Assembly (NCBI RefSeq): GCF_900167975.1
Contig: NZ_FUZU01000001.1
Span: forward strand, 1,274,580-1,338,579
Length of the DNA: 64,000 bases
Origin: Ohtaekwangia koreensis
GTDB taxonomy: Bacteria; Bacteroidota; Bacteroidia; Cytophagales; Cyclobacteriaceae
Reading direction: 5' to 3'
Of the stretch, positions 44,715-53,606 are shown piece by piece (the first letter of the stretch is position 1; each line of letters opens with the position of its first letter). Made by a program: the position numbers and the translations under genes. The notes beneath the pieces were generated by a model that saw nothing but the letters and a program-made list of their open reading frames with translations, searched no databases and was not told where the DNA came from.

Positions 44715-46922
44715 TCAGAAGTGAAATCCGATGTTTACATAGCCCGACAGCTTTGTAGACTGATCATTATACATGATCGATAGACTGATCGGTCCTATAC
44801 CCGAGTCATATCCGATCGATAGTCCGTAGCCTGATAAATATTTTGTTGGCTGATCGTCATTATCCATGAAATTATACACGGCTCCATTGATGCGCGCGGT
44901 AGCATATAGGCTTTTCGATATCTGGTATTGAAATCCTGTCATGAATACAGCAACGCTATGCGAGGTTAGTTGATATTCATTGAGACCTGTGAAAGGAACC
45001 TGGTTCCGGACGAAATCATTGATTCCCCCTATATTAAAAAAGTTAAGGTATGCTGCACGCGGATTGAAGTTGATCGCTGTATTAAATTGTGTGAGCAATG
45101 TCAACCGCGGATTGATTGGTTTGAAGTTCTCCGCTTTAAAATGAAGCTGAAAATAATTTTTTAAGTTGGTTGAATCAGATTGTGAAATTGAATCTGAATT
45201 TAGAATGACGCTACGCGGTTCTTGTGCATATACCCAGCCTAACTGTCCTTTTATATTCCAGCCACGCGTAGTAAAGTTAGCCTTATTTAAAGTGTGATAT
45301 TGATAGTATATATAGTTTGTCAGGTAACTGTTGCTGGCTTCAGCTTCAACATCTGCGCGGATCTTTGGTTTTACTTTGAAATACTCCAACGATGCTCCTA
45401 TACCTATAGCTTTACTAAAGCCGAAAGTATGCTGGAGTTTCGCATCGAAATCAGCATAGCGGCTGCGGTATGATTGGGTCAGTTCAAAATCGGTATAGAT
45501 CGGAAATCGGAAACGTTCATGATACATGGAGAGAATAAGGTTATTATTCTCGGCTACGCCAAACGTCTGGTTGTGTTCAACGAGAAGGCGAAAGTTCTCG
45601 CTGATATTTACTTTCAGTGTAGTCTTCGAACGATCGAATAAAAAGTTTTTAGAAGAGGCTGCAGCAATGAGCGCTACGTTGCTGAAGGTGTGATAGTGAA
45701 TGCCAAACTTGAAATAGGTAAGCGGTTGTTCGATCACATTGAATTTAAGATTTGCTTTCCCGGCTGTTGTCGGTTGCCATTCATAGGCGATACGCCTATA
45801 GTTCTGTGAACCATATACTCTGCGGATGGCATCGGCTACTTCAATGCCGTCATACGCCTTACCTTTTTCAAGATGTAGCCTGTTAATGAAGGAAGTTTTG
45901 GTAGTATGGTGAAGACCATCGATGTTCATGCCATCCAGTGTAATCTTCTTGATCGCGGGGAGACGTTTGGACATCGCTTTATATTTGGGATATACGCGCT
46001 TTAGTGAATCCGCGAGCCGCTTAAAGGTGGGGTATAGTTTGTCGCCTGCATCTTTACCACGTTGAATGATACTATCGGCACTACTGAAACTGGCCGCAGT
46101 AAAATCATTGAGATCCGGCTCGATCAGTATATCACAAAGTTTTCGTTCACGATCAAAGTTATCAGCATCTTTATAAAAACCGATCTGGTATAAAATGTCA
46201 ATTGCACTGTTGAGGTCTTTCGCAGGTCTTAACCCTTGCGACAGGTTAACACCGATGATGATATCAGCGCCCATCGCTTTCACATCGCTCACCGGAAAAT
46301 TCCGAACAACTCCTCCGTCTACCAGCTTGGTATCTTTGTAATCTATAGCAGTAAAAACAGAAGGTATAGCCATACTCGACCTGATAGCAGTAACGAGTTC
46401 TCCCTGGTCCAGCAATACAGCTTTACCTGTCCCTACATCCGTAGCAACGCACTTGAATGGAATCGGAAATTTTGAAAAGTCTTTAACATCGTAAATTGGC
46501 AAGAGCAATTCCTGAAACTTCAACCAGATTTCTTGTCCTTCAATGATACCCGATGCGATCTTAAATTTTCGATTCTCGAATGGAACTTCAACTGCATAGT
46601 TGCCGAAGTCTTTCTTCTCATCAATGTTTACATTACTGATGGATGGCTTGCCTGAGAAAAGTATTCCCCAATCGAGGTCTCTGACAATTTTCTCAATTTC
46701 CTTTCCGGAGTAACCAGCGGCATACAACGCACCGATGATGCTGCCCATACTTGTACCGGTGAGGTAATCGATCTTCAGACCTGCACTGTCAATTGCTTCC
46801 AGAACACCAATATGAGCCAGGCCCTTAGCGCCTCCGCCACTTAAGGTCAATCCGATTTTTGGTTGTGCTGATAAGGTGCTGGCAATGATAAAAAAGATAA
46901 CTGTAATCCAGTATTTTTGCAT
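44715..46922 (-). CDS. Patatin-like phospholipase with C-terminal outer-membrane barrel (735 aa)
   Basis: A signal peptide (to TLSAQP) precedes a patatin domain with the oxyanion loop SGGGAKGLAHIG, the nucleophile GTSMGS and the dyad aspartate in LVDGGVVRNFP. A POTRA-like segment (about residues 325-400) and a BamA/TamA-like beta-barrel ending in GYVNIGFHF follow. This is the PlpD-like class: a lipase domain on the periplasmic side or secreted through its own barrel. The final aromatic residue fits an outer-membrane barrel signal. It is divergent from the pigment cluster. Confidence 0.92.
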   Translation of the reverse strand: MQKYWITVIFFIIASTLSAQPKIGLTLSGGGAKGLAHIGVLEAIDSAGLKIDYLTGTSMGSIIGALYAAGYSGKEIEKIVRDLDWGILFSGKPSISNVNIDEKKDFGNYAVEVPFENRKFKIASGIIEGQEIWLKFQELLLPIYDVKDFSKFPIPFKCVATDVGTGKAVLLDQGELVTAIRSSMAIPSVFTAIDYKDTKLVDGGVVRNFPVSDVKAMGADIIIGVNLSQGLRPAKDLNSAIDILYQIGFYKDADNFDRERKLCDILIEPDLNDFTAASFSSADSIIQRGKDAGDKLYPTFKRLADSLKRVYPKYKAMSKRLPAIKKITLDGMNIDGLHHTTKTSFINRLHLEKGKAYDGIEVADAIRRVYGSQNYRRIAYEWQPTTAGKANLKFNVIEQPLTYFKFGIHYHTFSNVALIAAASSKNFLFDRSKTTLKVNISENFRLLVEHNQTFGVAENNNLILSMYHERFRFPIYTDFELTQSYRSRYADFDAKLQHTFGFSKAIGIGASLEYFKVKPKIRADVEAEASNSYLTNYIYYQYHTLNKANFTTRGWNIKGQLGWVYAQEPRSVILNSDSISQSDSTNLKNYFQLHFKAENFKPINPRLTLLTQFNTAINFNPRAAYLNFFNIGGINDFVRNQVPFTGLNEYQLTSHSVAVFMTGFQYQISKSLYATARINGAVYNFMDNDDQPTKYLSGYGLSIGYDSGIGPISLSIMYNDQSTKLSGYVNIGFHF

Positions 46923-47096
46923 GCGGCTTCAAAATAGTATTAATCATTTATTGAAGCACTATCTGTTTAAGCTTGTCTCGATAAAATGACAATTTTTAGT
47001 GGACAGATAGAACAAAAATTAACCTTCAGTAATACACCGATGTGATTATTACTTTCTCTTTGTTATTTTGCGCGACTTTTGCCTAAATCAAGTTTT
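46923..47096. promoter_or_regulatory. Divergent promoter region of the patatin gene and the pigment cluster
   Basis: No gene is visible. An 8-bp inverted repeat CTATCTGT/ACAGATAG (46959-46966 with 47003-47010) and a 7-bp one GCTTCAA/TTGAAGC (46926-46932 with 46951-46957) are present and may be operator sites. TTATTTTG at 47063-47070 is a 7 of 8 match to the -7 box TAnnTTTG. Confidence 0.4.
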
Positions 47097-48641
47097 ATGA
47101 TCACTGTTGGGAACAGAAAATTGTCTGTTGACGATTTCGAAAAATTACTTTACCAGGACAGTAAAGTTGTATTGGATAATACTGCCCGCGAAAAAGTAAA
47201 AGTTAACTTTGACTTCTTGCAAGCGTATGCGCAGAACAAAGTTATCTACGGTATAAATACCGGCTTTGGACCTATGGCGCAATATAAAATAAGCGAGGAA
47301 GATCAGCGGCAGCTACAATTTAATCTTATACGCAGTCATAGTGCTGGTTCAGGCCAGCCATTTTCAGAAGAACTTTCCCGTGCTACCATGCTTGCCCGAC
47401 TGAACAGTCTCATGCAAGGTGTGTCTGGTGTGCACGTTGATGCTGCAGATCTTATTCGTGATCTGCTCAATAATAAAATCAGTGCTTGTATTTTTGAGCG
47501 TGGTGGCGTTGGTGCCAGTGGTGACCTGGTGCAGCTCGCTCATCTCGCGTTGAATCTTATTGGCGAAGGAGAAGTTTTTTCGGAAGGAAAACTTCGTCCG
47601 GTAAAGGAAGTGTTTGCCGAAAAACAGATCAAGCCGCTGGATATATACTTGCGTGAAGGACTTGGACTGATGAACGGTACATCTGCGATGACGGGTGTTG
47701 GTATGGTAAACCTCATTCAGGCGAAACGCTTGTTGTCCTGTGCTACGATTTTATCGGCCATCACAAATGAGTTGATGAAATCTTTCGATGATCACTTCTC
47801 GGAAGAACTTAACCATGTGAAACTTCATCCAGGACAGACGAAGATCGCAGCCGGTATACGTAAGGTTTTAGCAGATAGTAAACTTATTCGCAAACGTCCG
47901 GAGCATTTATACCATCGTAAGATTGTGGAAGCTGTCTTTACGGATAAAGTACAGGAGTACTACTCACTCCGTTGTGTTCCTCAGATTCTCGGGCCGGTAT
48001 ACGATACGTTGGCGGAAGTACAACGCGTACTCGAAGATGAAGTGAACTCTGCGAATGATAACCCGGTGATCGATCACGAACGCGAAATGGTATATCACGG
48101 TGGTAACTTCCACGGTGACTATGTATCACTTGCAATGGACAAGCTGAAGATCGTGATCACGAAACTCACGATGCTATCAGAGCGCCAGTTGAATTATTTG
48201 CTGAACGATAAGCTCAATCAAAAGCTTCCTCCATTTATAAACCTGGGCACACTGGGATTAAACTTTGGCTTGCAGGGAATGCAGTTTATGGCCACATCTA
48301 CCACTGCGGAAAACCAGACGTTGTCGTTCCCGATGTATCTTCATAGTATATCGAACAACAATGATAATCAGGACATTGTAAGCATGGGCTGCAATTCCGC
48401 GTTCTTGGCGAAAAAGGTAATTGATAATAGTTTTGACGTACTCACCATTCAGCTTTTCGCTGTCGTGCAGGCGATCGATTATTTGAAATGCCAAACACGT
48501 TTGTCTTCGTTTACAACAAAAGTATATGAAGAATTCCGCGCGCTAGTAGGGCCTGTGCTGGAAGATAAACCTCGGTATAACGATATTCAGACAATACGTA
48601 AATACCTGGTGAACCTGGGATCAACATTCCCATTGAACTAA
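47097..48641 (+). CDS. Tyrosine ammonia-lyase of the flexirubin type (514 aa)
   Basis: It removes ammonia from L-tyrosine to give 4-coumarate, the aryl starter of flexirubin pigments. The ATG at 47097 is chosen over an upstream TTG at 47079. The MIO cofactor triad Ala140-Ser141-Gly142 lies in GGVGASGDLVQL. YGINTGFGPMAQYKI, LIRSHSAGSG, NSANDNPVID and SNNNDNQDIVSMG closely follow the sequence I know for Flavobacterium johnsoniae tyrosine ammonia-lyase. A histidine ammonia-lyase role is less likely because the gene heads a polyene cluster and no hut genes are near. Confidence 0.88.
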   Translation: MITVGNRKLSVDDFEKLLYQDSKVVLDNTAREKVKVNFDFLQAYAQNKVIYGINTGFGPMAQYKISEEDQRQLQFNLIRSHSAGSGQPFSEELSRATMLARLNSLMQGVSGVHVDAADLIRDLLNNKISACIFERGGVGASGDLVQLAHLALNLIGEGEVFSEGKLRPVKEVFAEKQIKPLDIYLREGLGLMNGTSAMTGVGMVNLIQAKRLLSCATILSAITNELMKSFDDHFSEELNHVKLHPGQTKIAAGIRKVLADSKLIRKRPEHLYHRKIVEAVFTDKVQEYYSLRCVPQILGPVYDTLAEVQRVLEDEVNSANDNPVIDHEREMVYHGGNFHGDYVSLAMDKLKIVITKLTMLSERQLNYLLNDKLNQKLPPFINLGTLGLNFGLQGMQFMATSTTAENQTLSFPMYLHSISNNNDNQDIVSMGCNSAFLAKKVIDNSFDVLTIQLFAVVQAIDYLKCQTRLSSFTTKVYEEFRALVGPVLEDKPRYNDIQTIRKYLVNLGSTFPLN

Positions 48642-48675
48642 TAAAAATCTCACGTTATATACTCAAATCTGTTAA

Positions 48676-49404
48676 ATGAAATACGCACTCGTAACAGGAG
48701 GTTCCCGCGGCATTGGCCGTTCCATTGCTATCAAACTTGCTGAGCAAGGGTATAATATTCTGATCAACTATAAGAGCAACGAGACCGAAGCTCTGAAAAC
48801 ACAAGAGTTGGTGCAGTCCAAAAATGTAACTGGCGAATTGTTAAAGTTTGATGTTTCCAGTAAGGCTGAGGTTGAAGCTGCGTTGGGTGTCTGGATCGAA
48901 AAGAATGCCGATAAGCAGATTGAAGTTCTTGTAAACAATGCTGGTGTTCGTCAGGATACTTTGCTCATGTGGATGACCGATGAGCAGTGGGATGGAGTGT
49001 TGGGCTCAAGCCTTGACGGATTTTTTTATGTAACGCGGTTGGTGGTGAATGGTATGCTGAAGAAGCGTTACGGCAGAATTGTAAATGTTGTTTCCCTGTC
49101 GGGGATTAAAGGAATGCCAGGTCAGGTAAATTACTCGGCTGCGAAAGCCGGTGTGATCGGTGCAACGAAGGCCTTGGCGCAGGAGGTAGCCCGTAGAAAC
49201 ATCACCGTAAATGCTGTAGCTCCGGGGTTCATCCGAACCGATATGACGCAGGATTTGAACGAGCAGGAGCTAAAAGCACTTATACCCATGCAGCGTTTTG
49301 GTGAACCAGACGAAGTAGCAGAAGCAATAGTTTTCCTGGCGTCTCCCAAAGCATCCTACATAACCGGTACCGTATTGTCCATTAATGGGGGGCTATATTC
49401 GTAG
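48676..49404 (+). CDS. 3-oxoacyl-ACP reductase, FabG-like SDR (242 aa)
   Basis: It reduces the beta-keto group after each condensation using NADPH. The Rossmann start TGGSRGIGRSIA, NNAG, Ser140 in VSLSG, Tyr153 and Lys157 of YSAAKAG complete the SDR active site. It begins 34 bases after the ammonia-lyase gene. Its place in the polyene cluster suggests a dedicated copy rather than the fatty-acid synthase enzyme (ApeQ role in aryl polyene clusters). Confidence 0.92.
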   Translation: MKYALVTGGSRGIGRSIAIKLAEQGYNILINYKSNETEALKTQELVQSKNVTGELLKFDVSSKAEVEAALGVWIEKNADKQIEVLVNNAGVRQDTLLMWMTDEQWDGVLGSSLDGFFYVTRLVVNGMLKKRYGRIVNVVSLSGIKGMPGQVNYSAAKAGVIGATKALAQEVARRNITVNAVAPGFIRTDMTQDLNEQELKALIPMQRFGEPDEVAEAIVFLASPKASYITGTVLSINGGLYS

Positions 49405-49486
49405 ATTCTTCGAAAAAAAGGTACACTACTAATAAATCTTATTGGTGCTACAGTTATTGGACACTGGCATTGAGAATTAAAAAAAT

Positions 49487-49494
49487 TATTTTTG
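49487..49494 (+). promoter_or_regulatory. Possible internal -7 element before the first ketosynthase
   Basis: TATTTTTG matches TAnnTTTG in the 157-base gap between the reductase and ketosynthase genes, 67 bases before the ATG at 49562. No convincing -33 element was found. Confidence 0.35.
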
Positions 49495-49561
49495 CGAAAC
49501 AAAAAAGACAGTATAGCCTGACTTTTTAAGGGCGAATACTTAAACAACCCTGACCTCCTCT

Positions 49562-50785
49562 ATGAATAGAGTTGTTATTACCGGAATTGGTATCTATTCC
49601 TGCATAGGCAAAGACCTGGCAGAAGTAACGAAATCACTTTATGATGGCAAATCTGGCATTTGGCTCGATCCTGTCCGAAAGGAAATGGGCTATCGTTCGG
49701 GTTTGACCGGTAAAGTTGAGAAACCTTCGCTAAAAGGCGTGCTGGACAGACGTGCACGCATCATGCTGCCTGAACAAGGTGAGTATGCTTTCATGTCTAC
49801 AACAGAAGCTTTGAAAAGTGCTGGTCTTGATCAAGACTATATCGACAGAAACGAAATCGGAATTATTTTCGGTAATGATAGTTCGGCTCAGCCTGTGATA
49901 GAGGCAACGGATATCATCCGTGAGAAAAAAGATACAATGCTCATTGGGTCAGGCTCTGTGTTCCAGGCGTTGAACTCTACGGTAAACATGAACCTGGCAA
50001 CGATCTTCCGTTTGAAGGGCATAAACTTTACCGTGAGCGCAGCGTGTGCGAGTGGTTCACATTCTATAGGACTAGCTTCCATGTTCATCCGGAATGGAAT
50101 GCAGGACTGTATAATCTGCGGCGGTGCGCAGGAGACTAACAAATACTCCATGGGAAATTTTGATGCGTTGAGTGCATTCTCAATCCGCGAAAGCGACCCG
50201 ACAGCAGCATCAAGACCTTTTGATAAAAATAGAGACGGCCTGGTACCGAGTGGTGGATCTGCTACGGTGATACTCGAAAGTCTGGAATCAGCACAACGGA
50301 GAGGTGCTACGATATTAGGTGAAGTTATTGGTTACGGATTCTCTTCGAACGGAGAGCACATCTCAAATCCAAGTGTACAAGGCCCGGCACGTTCGCTGCG
50401 TATAGCCATGAAAGATTCTGGTCTGAAGGCTTCTGACATCGACTATATCAACGCGCATGCTACCTCAACACCGGCAGGAGATACCAGTGAAGCCAAGGCG
50501 ATCTTCGACGTATTTGGAGATGCCGGTACTCCGGTAAGTTCTACCAAATCGATGACCGGACATGAGTGTTGGATGGCAGGAGCAAGTGAGATTGTATATT
50601 CTCTCTTGATGATGCAAAATTCGTTCATGGCTCCAAATATCAATTTTGAAACGCCTGACGAGGACTCCAGACACCTGAATATTGTAACGAAGGCACAGAA
50701 TAAAAATATTGACGTATTTTTGTCAAACTCTTTCGGATTCGGAGGAACGAACTCGACCTTAATAGTTAAAAAGTGGAAGCAATAG
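49562..50785 (+). CDS. Beta-ketoacyl-ACP synthase, KAS II-like (407 aa)
   Basis: It condenses malonyl-ACP with the growing polyene. The catalytic triad is present: Cys162 in SAACASGSHS, His near 299 in NAHATSTPAGD, and His near 334 in TGHECWMAGA. The GHECW form is typical of pigment-cluster synthases (ApeO/DarB-neighbour type) rather than FabF. The acyl carrier protein gene starts 2 bases after the stop, so the two are coupled. Confidence 0.92.
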   Translation: MNRVVITGIGIYSCIGKDLAEVTKSLYDGKSGIWLDPVRKEMGYRSGLTGKVEKPSLKGVLDRRARIMLPEQGEYAFMSTTEALKSAGLDQDYIDRNEIGIIFGNDSSAQPVIEATDIIREKKDTMLIGSGSVFQALNSTVNMNLATIFRLKGINFTVSAACASGSHSIGLASMFIRNGMQDCIICGGAQETNKYSMGNFDALSAFSIRESDPTAASRPFDKNRDGLVPSGGSATVILESLESAQRRGATILGEVIGYGFSSNGEHISNPSVQGPARSLRIAMKDSGLKASDIDYINAHATSTPAGDTSEAKAIFDVFGDAGTPVSSTKSMTGHECWMAGASEIVYSLLMMQNSFMAPNINFETPDEDSRHLNIVTKAQNKNIDVFLSNSFGFGGTNSTLIVKKWKQ

Positions 50786-50787
50786 CG

Positions 50788-51045
50788 ATGAATCAAACAG
50801 CAATCATTGAAAAAATCAATGGGTTTTTGGTAGAAGAATTTGAGGTAGAGCCCGGTAAAATTGTTCCGGAAGCTAACTTGCGTGAGACGCTTGAACTCGA
50901 TAGCCTCGACTACATTGACCTGGTAGTGGTAATTGAAAGCAACTTCGGTTTTAAAGTAAAGCCTGAAGACTTTGTGAACATAGCTACTTTTCAGAATTTC
51001 TATGACTACGTAGCGGGTCGCGTAGCTGAGAAAGTAACCTCTTGA
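50788..51045 (+). CDS. Acyl carrier protein (first, 85 aa)
   Basis: A small acidic protein that carries the growing chain on phosphopantetheine. The attachment serine is Ser39 in ELDSLDYIDL. The ATG at 50788 is used; an earlier ATG at 50773 lies inside the ketosynthase gene. A second carrier protein of the cluster is at 57722. Confidence 0.93.
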   Translation: MNQTAIIEKINGFLVEEFEVEPGKIVPEANLRETLELDSLDYIDLVVVIESNFGFKVKPEDFVNIATFQNFYDYVAGRVAEKVTS

Positions 51046-51049
51046 TCCT

Positions 51050-51934
51050 ATGCCGCGATGGCAAGGTAAATCCAAAGGAAACAAACTCGGCTATAGGATC
51101 TTTGTCTATGTCATAAAGTACATGGGGGTTAAACCTGCGTACTTTTTATTACGGTTTGTTGCAGGTTATTATTTCCTCGCATCCTGGAGTTCATCAAAAC
51201 ATATCTATGCCTATTTCCGCCAGCGGCTCCGGTATGGAAAGCTTTCTTCACTCCTGAAGATCTATAGTAATTATTACGTTTTTGGTCAGACGTTGCTGGA
51301 CAAAGTCATTGTAATGGCTGGCATCGATAACAAGTTCACCTATGATTTTGATGGTGAAGAAAATCTCCGTGACATTGTAAAGGGTGGTAAAGGCGGCATT
51401 TTACTGAGTGGCCACGTAGGCAATTGGGAAGCTGCCGGACATTTATTGAAGCGCCTGAATACACGCGTTAACGTAGTGATGTTTGATGGTGAACATGAAC
51501 GAATCAAACAATATCTGCAAGAAGTAACGGGCGGCCATAACTTCAATGTCATCGTTATCAAAAATGATATTTCTCACGTATATGCTATCGGTCAGGCGCT
51601 GCAGCGCAATGAATTAATATGCCTGCATGCAGATCGATTTCTGGAAGGCAATAAAACCAAGGCATTGAATTTTTTAGGAGAGGAGGCACTGTTTCCGTTA
51701 GGACCTTTTCAACTTGCTGCCGGATTTAAAGTACCCGTCTCGATTGTATTTGCATTTAAAGAATCACCTACACACTATCATTTTTTTGGCAGTCCGCTTT
51801 TTGAACGGAAAGACGATGAGCCGAAGCAAGAGTTCACCGATAAACTAATGAACGCGTTTACGGGAGAACTCGAACAAAAAGTGCATCTATACCCCATACA
51901 GTGGTTTAATTATTATAACTTTTGGGCAAAATAA
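51050..51934 (+). CDS. Lysophospholipid acyltransferase, LpxL/HtrB-like (294 aa)
   Basis: It probably transfers the finished acyl chain to a lipid or glycan acceptor. The acyltransferase motif HVGNWE (H-x4-D/E form) is near residue 122 and a later LHADRF block near 200. The N-terminal hydrophobic segment anchors it to the inner membrane. In aryl polyene clusters an acyltransferase of this kind (ApeD) is standard. It starts 4 bases after the carrier protein gene. Confidence 0.88.
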   Translation: MPRWQGKSKGNKLGYRIFVYVIKYMGVKPAYFLLRFVAGYYFLASWSSSKHIYAYFRQRLRYGKLSSLLKIYSNYYVFGQTLLDKVIVMAGIDNKFTYDFDGEENLRDIVKGGKGGILLSGHVGNWEAAGHLLKRLNTRVNVVMFDGEHERIKQYLQEVTGGHNFNVIVIKNDISHVYAIGQALQRNELICLHADRFLEGNKTKALNFLGEEALFPLGPFQLAAGFKVPVSIVFAFKESPTHYHFFGSPLFERKDDEPKQEFTDKLMNAFTGELEQKVHLYPIQWFNYYNFWAK

Positions 51935-51983
51935 AAATCAGTGGTGCCGTATCGGAACCATGAACTTTAGAACCCAATAATTC

Positions 51984-52412
51984 ATGCTCGCTACAAAATC
52001 CACCATTACCCAATACATTCCACAACGTGAACCAATCGTTATGATTCACAATCTTGTGGAGGTAAGCGATGAACATGCCGTTACACAATTGGCGATCGAA
52101 CCTGAGAATGTATTTGTGTCGGAAGGATATTTTGCTGAACCCGGATTGGTAGAAAATATAGCACAGACTGCTGCAGTTCATGTCGGCTATCAGTGTAAAC
52201 AAAAAAATATACCTGTTCCTATAGGCTATATCGCTGCTGTTCGTGATCTGAAGATAAATATACTGCCAAAGGAAAACTCAACGATTACCACCTCCATTCG
52301 AATCGTAAATCAAGTGCTGGAGCTTACAATTGCTCAAGGTAAAGTGGAGCAGGACGGGCAAGTTCTTTGTTCCTGCGAGATGAGAATCTTTGCCAAAATT
52401 CAGGTCCCATAA
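51984..52412 (+). CDS. Hotdog-fold 3-hydroxyacyl-ACP dehydratase (ApeP/FabZ-like, 142 aa)
   Basis: Hotdog strands IPQREPIVMIHNLVEV and the helix EPGLVENIAQTAAVHVGY match the polyene-cluster dehydratase family. It would dehydrate the 3-hydroxyacyl-ACP to give the trans double bond. The classic GHFPG motif of FabZ is absent here, though it is present in the second dehydratase at 62292, so the two may differ in role. Confidence 0.8.
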   Translation: MLATKSTITQYIPQREPIVMIHNLVEVSDEHAVTQLAIEPENVFVSEGYFAEPGLVENIAQTAAVHVGYQCKQKNIPVPIGYIAAVRDLKINILPKENSTITTSIRIVNQVLELTIAQGKVEQDGQVLCSCEMRIFAKIQVP

Positions 52413-52459
52413 CACACAACCTATAAATTTCATTTTTCATTTATATACCCATTCGATTT

Positions 52460-53095
52460 ATGAAACAACTCAAAACCCTTATCATTCTCTTGTTTGTCGC
52501 TTCTGTTACTACTGCGCAAGATCGTAGTGATGTGTTTAAGGCGGACACGAAAATCACATGGCTTGGTCTCGATTTTTCGAAGGCTAAACTCATTGGTGAT
52601 CGTGAAAAGCTCGGCTCTGAATCAGACATCCGGTATTTACTGGAATCCTGGAACAAGCTGATTGTGAATGAAGAAGAAAAATTTGATATCGCTCTTGCAA
52701 TCGAGAAAAAGAAAATCGAAAAAAACATTCAACCAACACTGGATCATAACGCTACACTCGAAGTACTATCCATGCTGTCCAATGCTGAAAAAGATTATCT
52801 GCATCTGAACCGTGATGGCGTAGCAGAGATCATTGCTTCTTACGATTTTAAAGGACTATCCGGAATTGGACTTATGTTCAACATTGAAAGCTTTAGTAAA
52901 CTCAATGAAGAAGCTTCCATTTGGGTAACCTTCATAAACATCGACACGAAAGAAGTACTCTTCTCGGAAAGGGTAACAGCAGAGCCTCGCGGATTCGGCA
53001 TGCGTAATTTCTGGGGCGGAGCACTTTTTGTTGCCATCGAGCGAATTAAGAAAAAAGAATATGAGATGTGGCGCAAAAAATACTATCGTCCGTAA
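52460..53095 (+). CDS. Exported protein of unknown function inside the pigment cluster (211 aa)
   Basis: A clear signal peptide ends at VTTAQ. The mature part is alpha/beta with no motif I recognise; two tryptophan-containing stretches (DTKITWLGLDFSKA and RNFWGGALFVAIERI) are notable. It lies between a dehydratase and a thioesterase, on the same strand, with a 97-base gap after it. It is not one of the usual polyene biosynthesis enzymes and may be a passenger or an envelope factor for pigment placement. Confidence 0.78.
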   Translation: MKQLKTLIILLFVASVTTAQDRSDVFKADTKITWLGLDFSKAKLIGDREKLGSESDIRYLLESWNKLIVNEEEKFDIALAIEKKKIEKNIQPTLDHNATLEVLSMLSNAEKDYLHLNRDGVAEIIASYDFKGLSGIGLMFNIESFSKLNEEASIWVTFINIDTKEVLFSERVTAEPRGFGMRNFWGGALFVAIERIKKKEYEMWRKKYYRP

Positions 53096-53192
53096 GATCA
53101 TAGACCAAAAAGTAAGATTCCAAAGGCATAAAGCTGGAAGTTTTATCAAATAAGCTTTTAGCTTTGTGCTTTTGTTTTAATATCCCCCAATC

Positions 53193-53606
53193 GTGTTGAT
53201 TTACCGAACAGAAGTTATAGTGCGATTCAATGAAGCCGACCCGCTCGGTATTGTGTGGCACGGCCATTACCTCCGATATTTTGAAGATGGCCGCGAGGCG
53301 TTCGGAACCAAGTACGGCATTTCATATCTCGATTTTTACAAAAATGCATTGGCTGTTCCAGTGGTGTCTGTCCAATGTGATTACAAGAAGCCTTTGCGCT
53401 ACGGCAATTCTGTGATTGTCGAATCTATATACGAGCCAACGAACGCAGCCAAACTGAAATTCAGCTATAACATGTATGAATCAGTAACGGGCGATTTGGT
53501 AGCCACCGGTAATACCGTTCAGGTATTTGTCGACATCAAAAATTTTCAACTGCAGCTTACGGTGCCTGAGTTTTTTCAAGCCTGGAAAACCAAGTGGGAA
53601 GCGTAA
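53193..53606 (+). CDS. 4HBT-type acyl thioesterase (137 aa)
   Basis: A hotdog thioesterase of the YbgC/4-hydroxybenzoyl-CoA class, with the active-site segment NEADPLGIVWHGHYLRYFED where the aspartate is catalytic. The start is GTG at 53193, since no ATG lies near the conserved N-terminus. It may release the aryl polyene chain or proofread the carrier protein. Its TAA overlaps the next ATG by one base (TAATG at 53604-53608). Confidence 0.87.
   Translation: MLIYRTEVIVRFNEADPLGIVWHGHYLRYFEDGREAFGTKYGISYLDFYKNALAVPVVSVQCDYKKPLRYGNSVIVESIYEPTNAAKLKFSYNMYESVTGDLVATGNTVQVFVDIKNFQLQLTVPEFFQAWKTKWEA

Noticed and set aside
47097-48641. Histidine ammonia-lyase
   Set aside because: No hutU/hutI/hutG genes are near, the gene heads a polyene cluster, and the sequence follows the Flavobacterium tyrosine ammonia-lyase closely.
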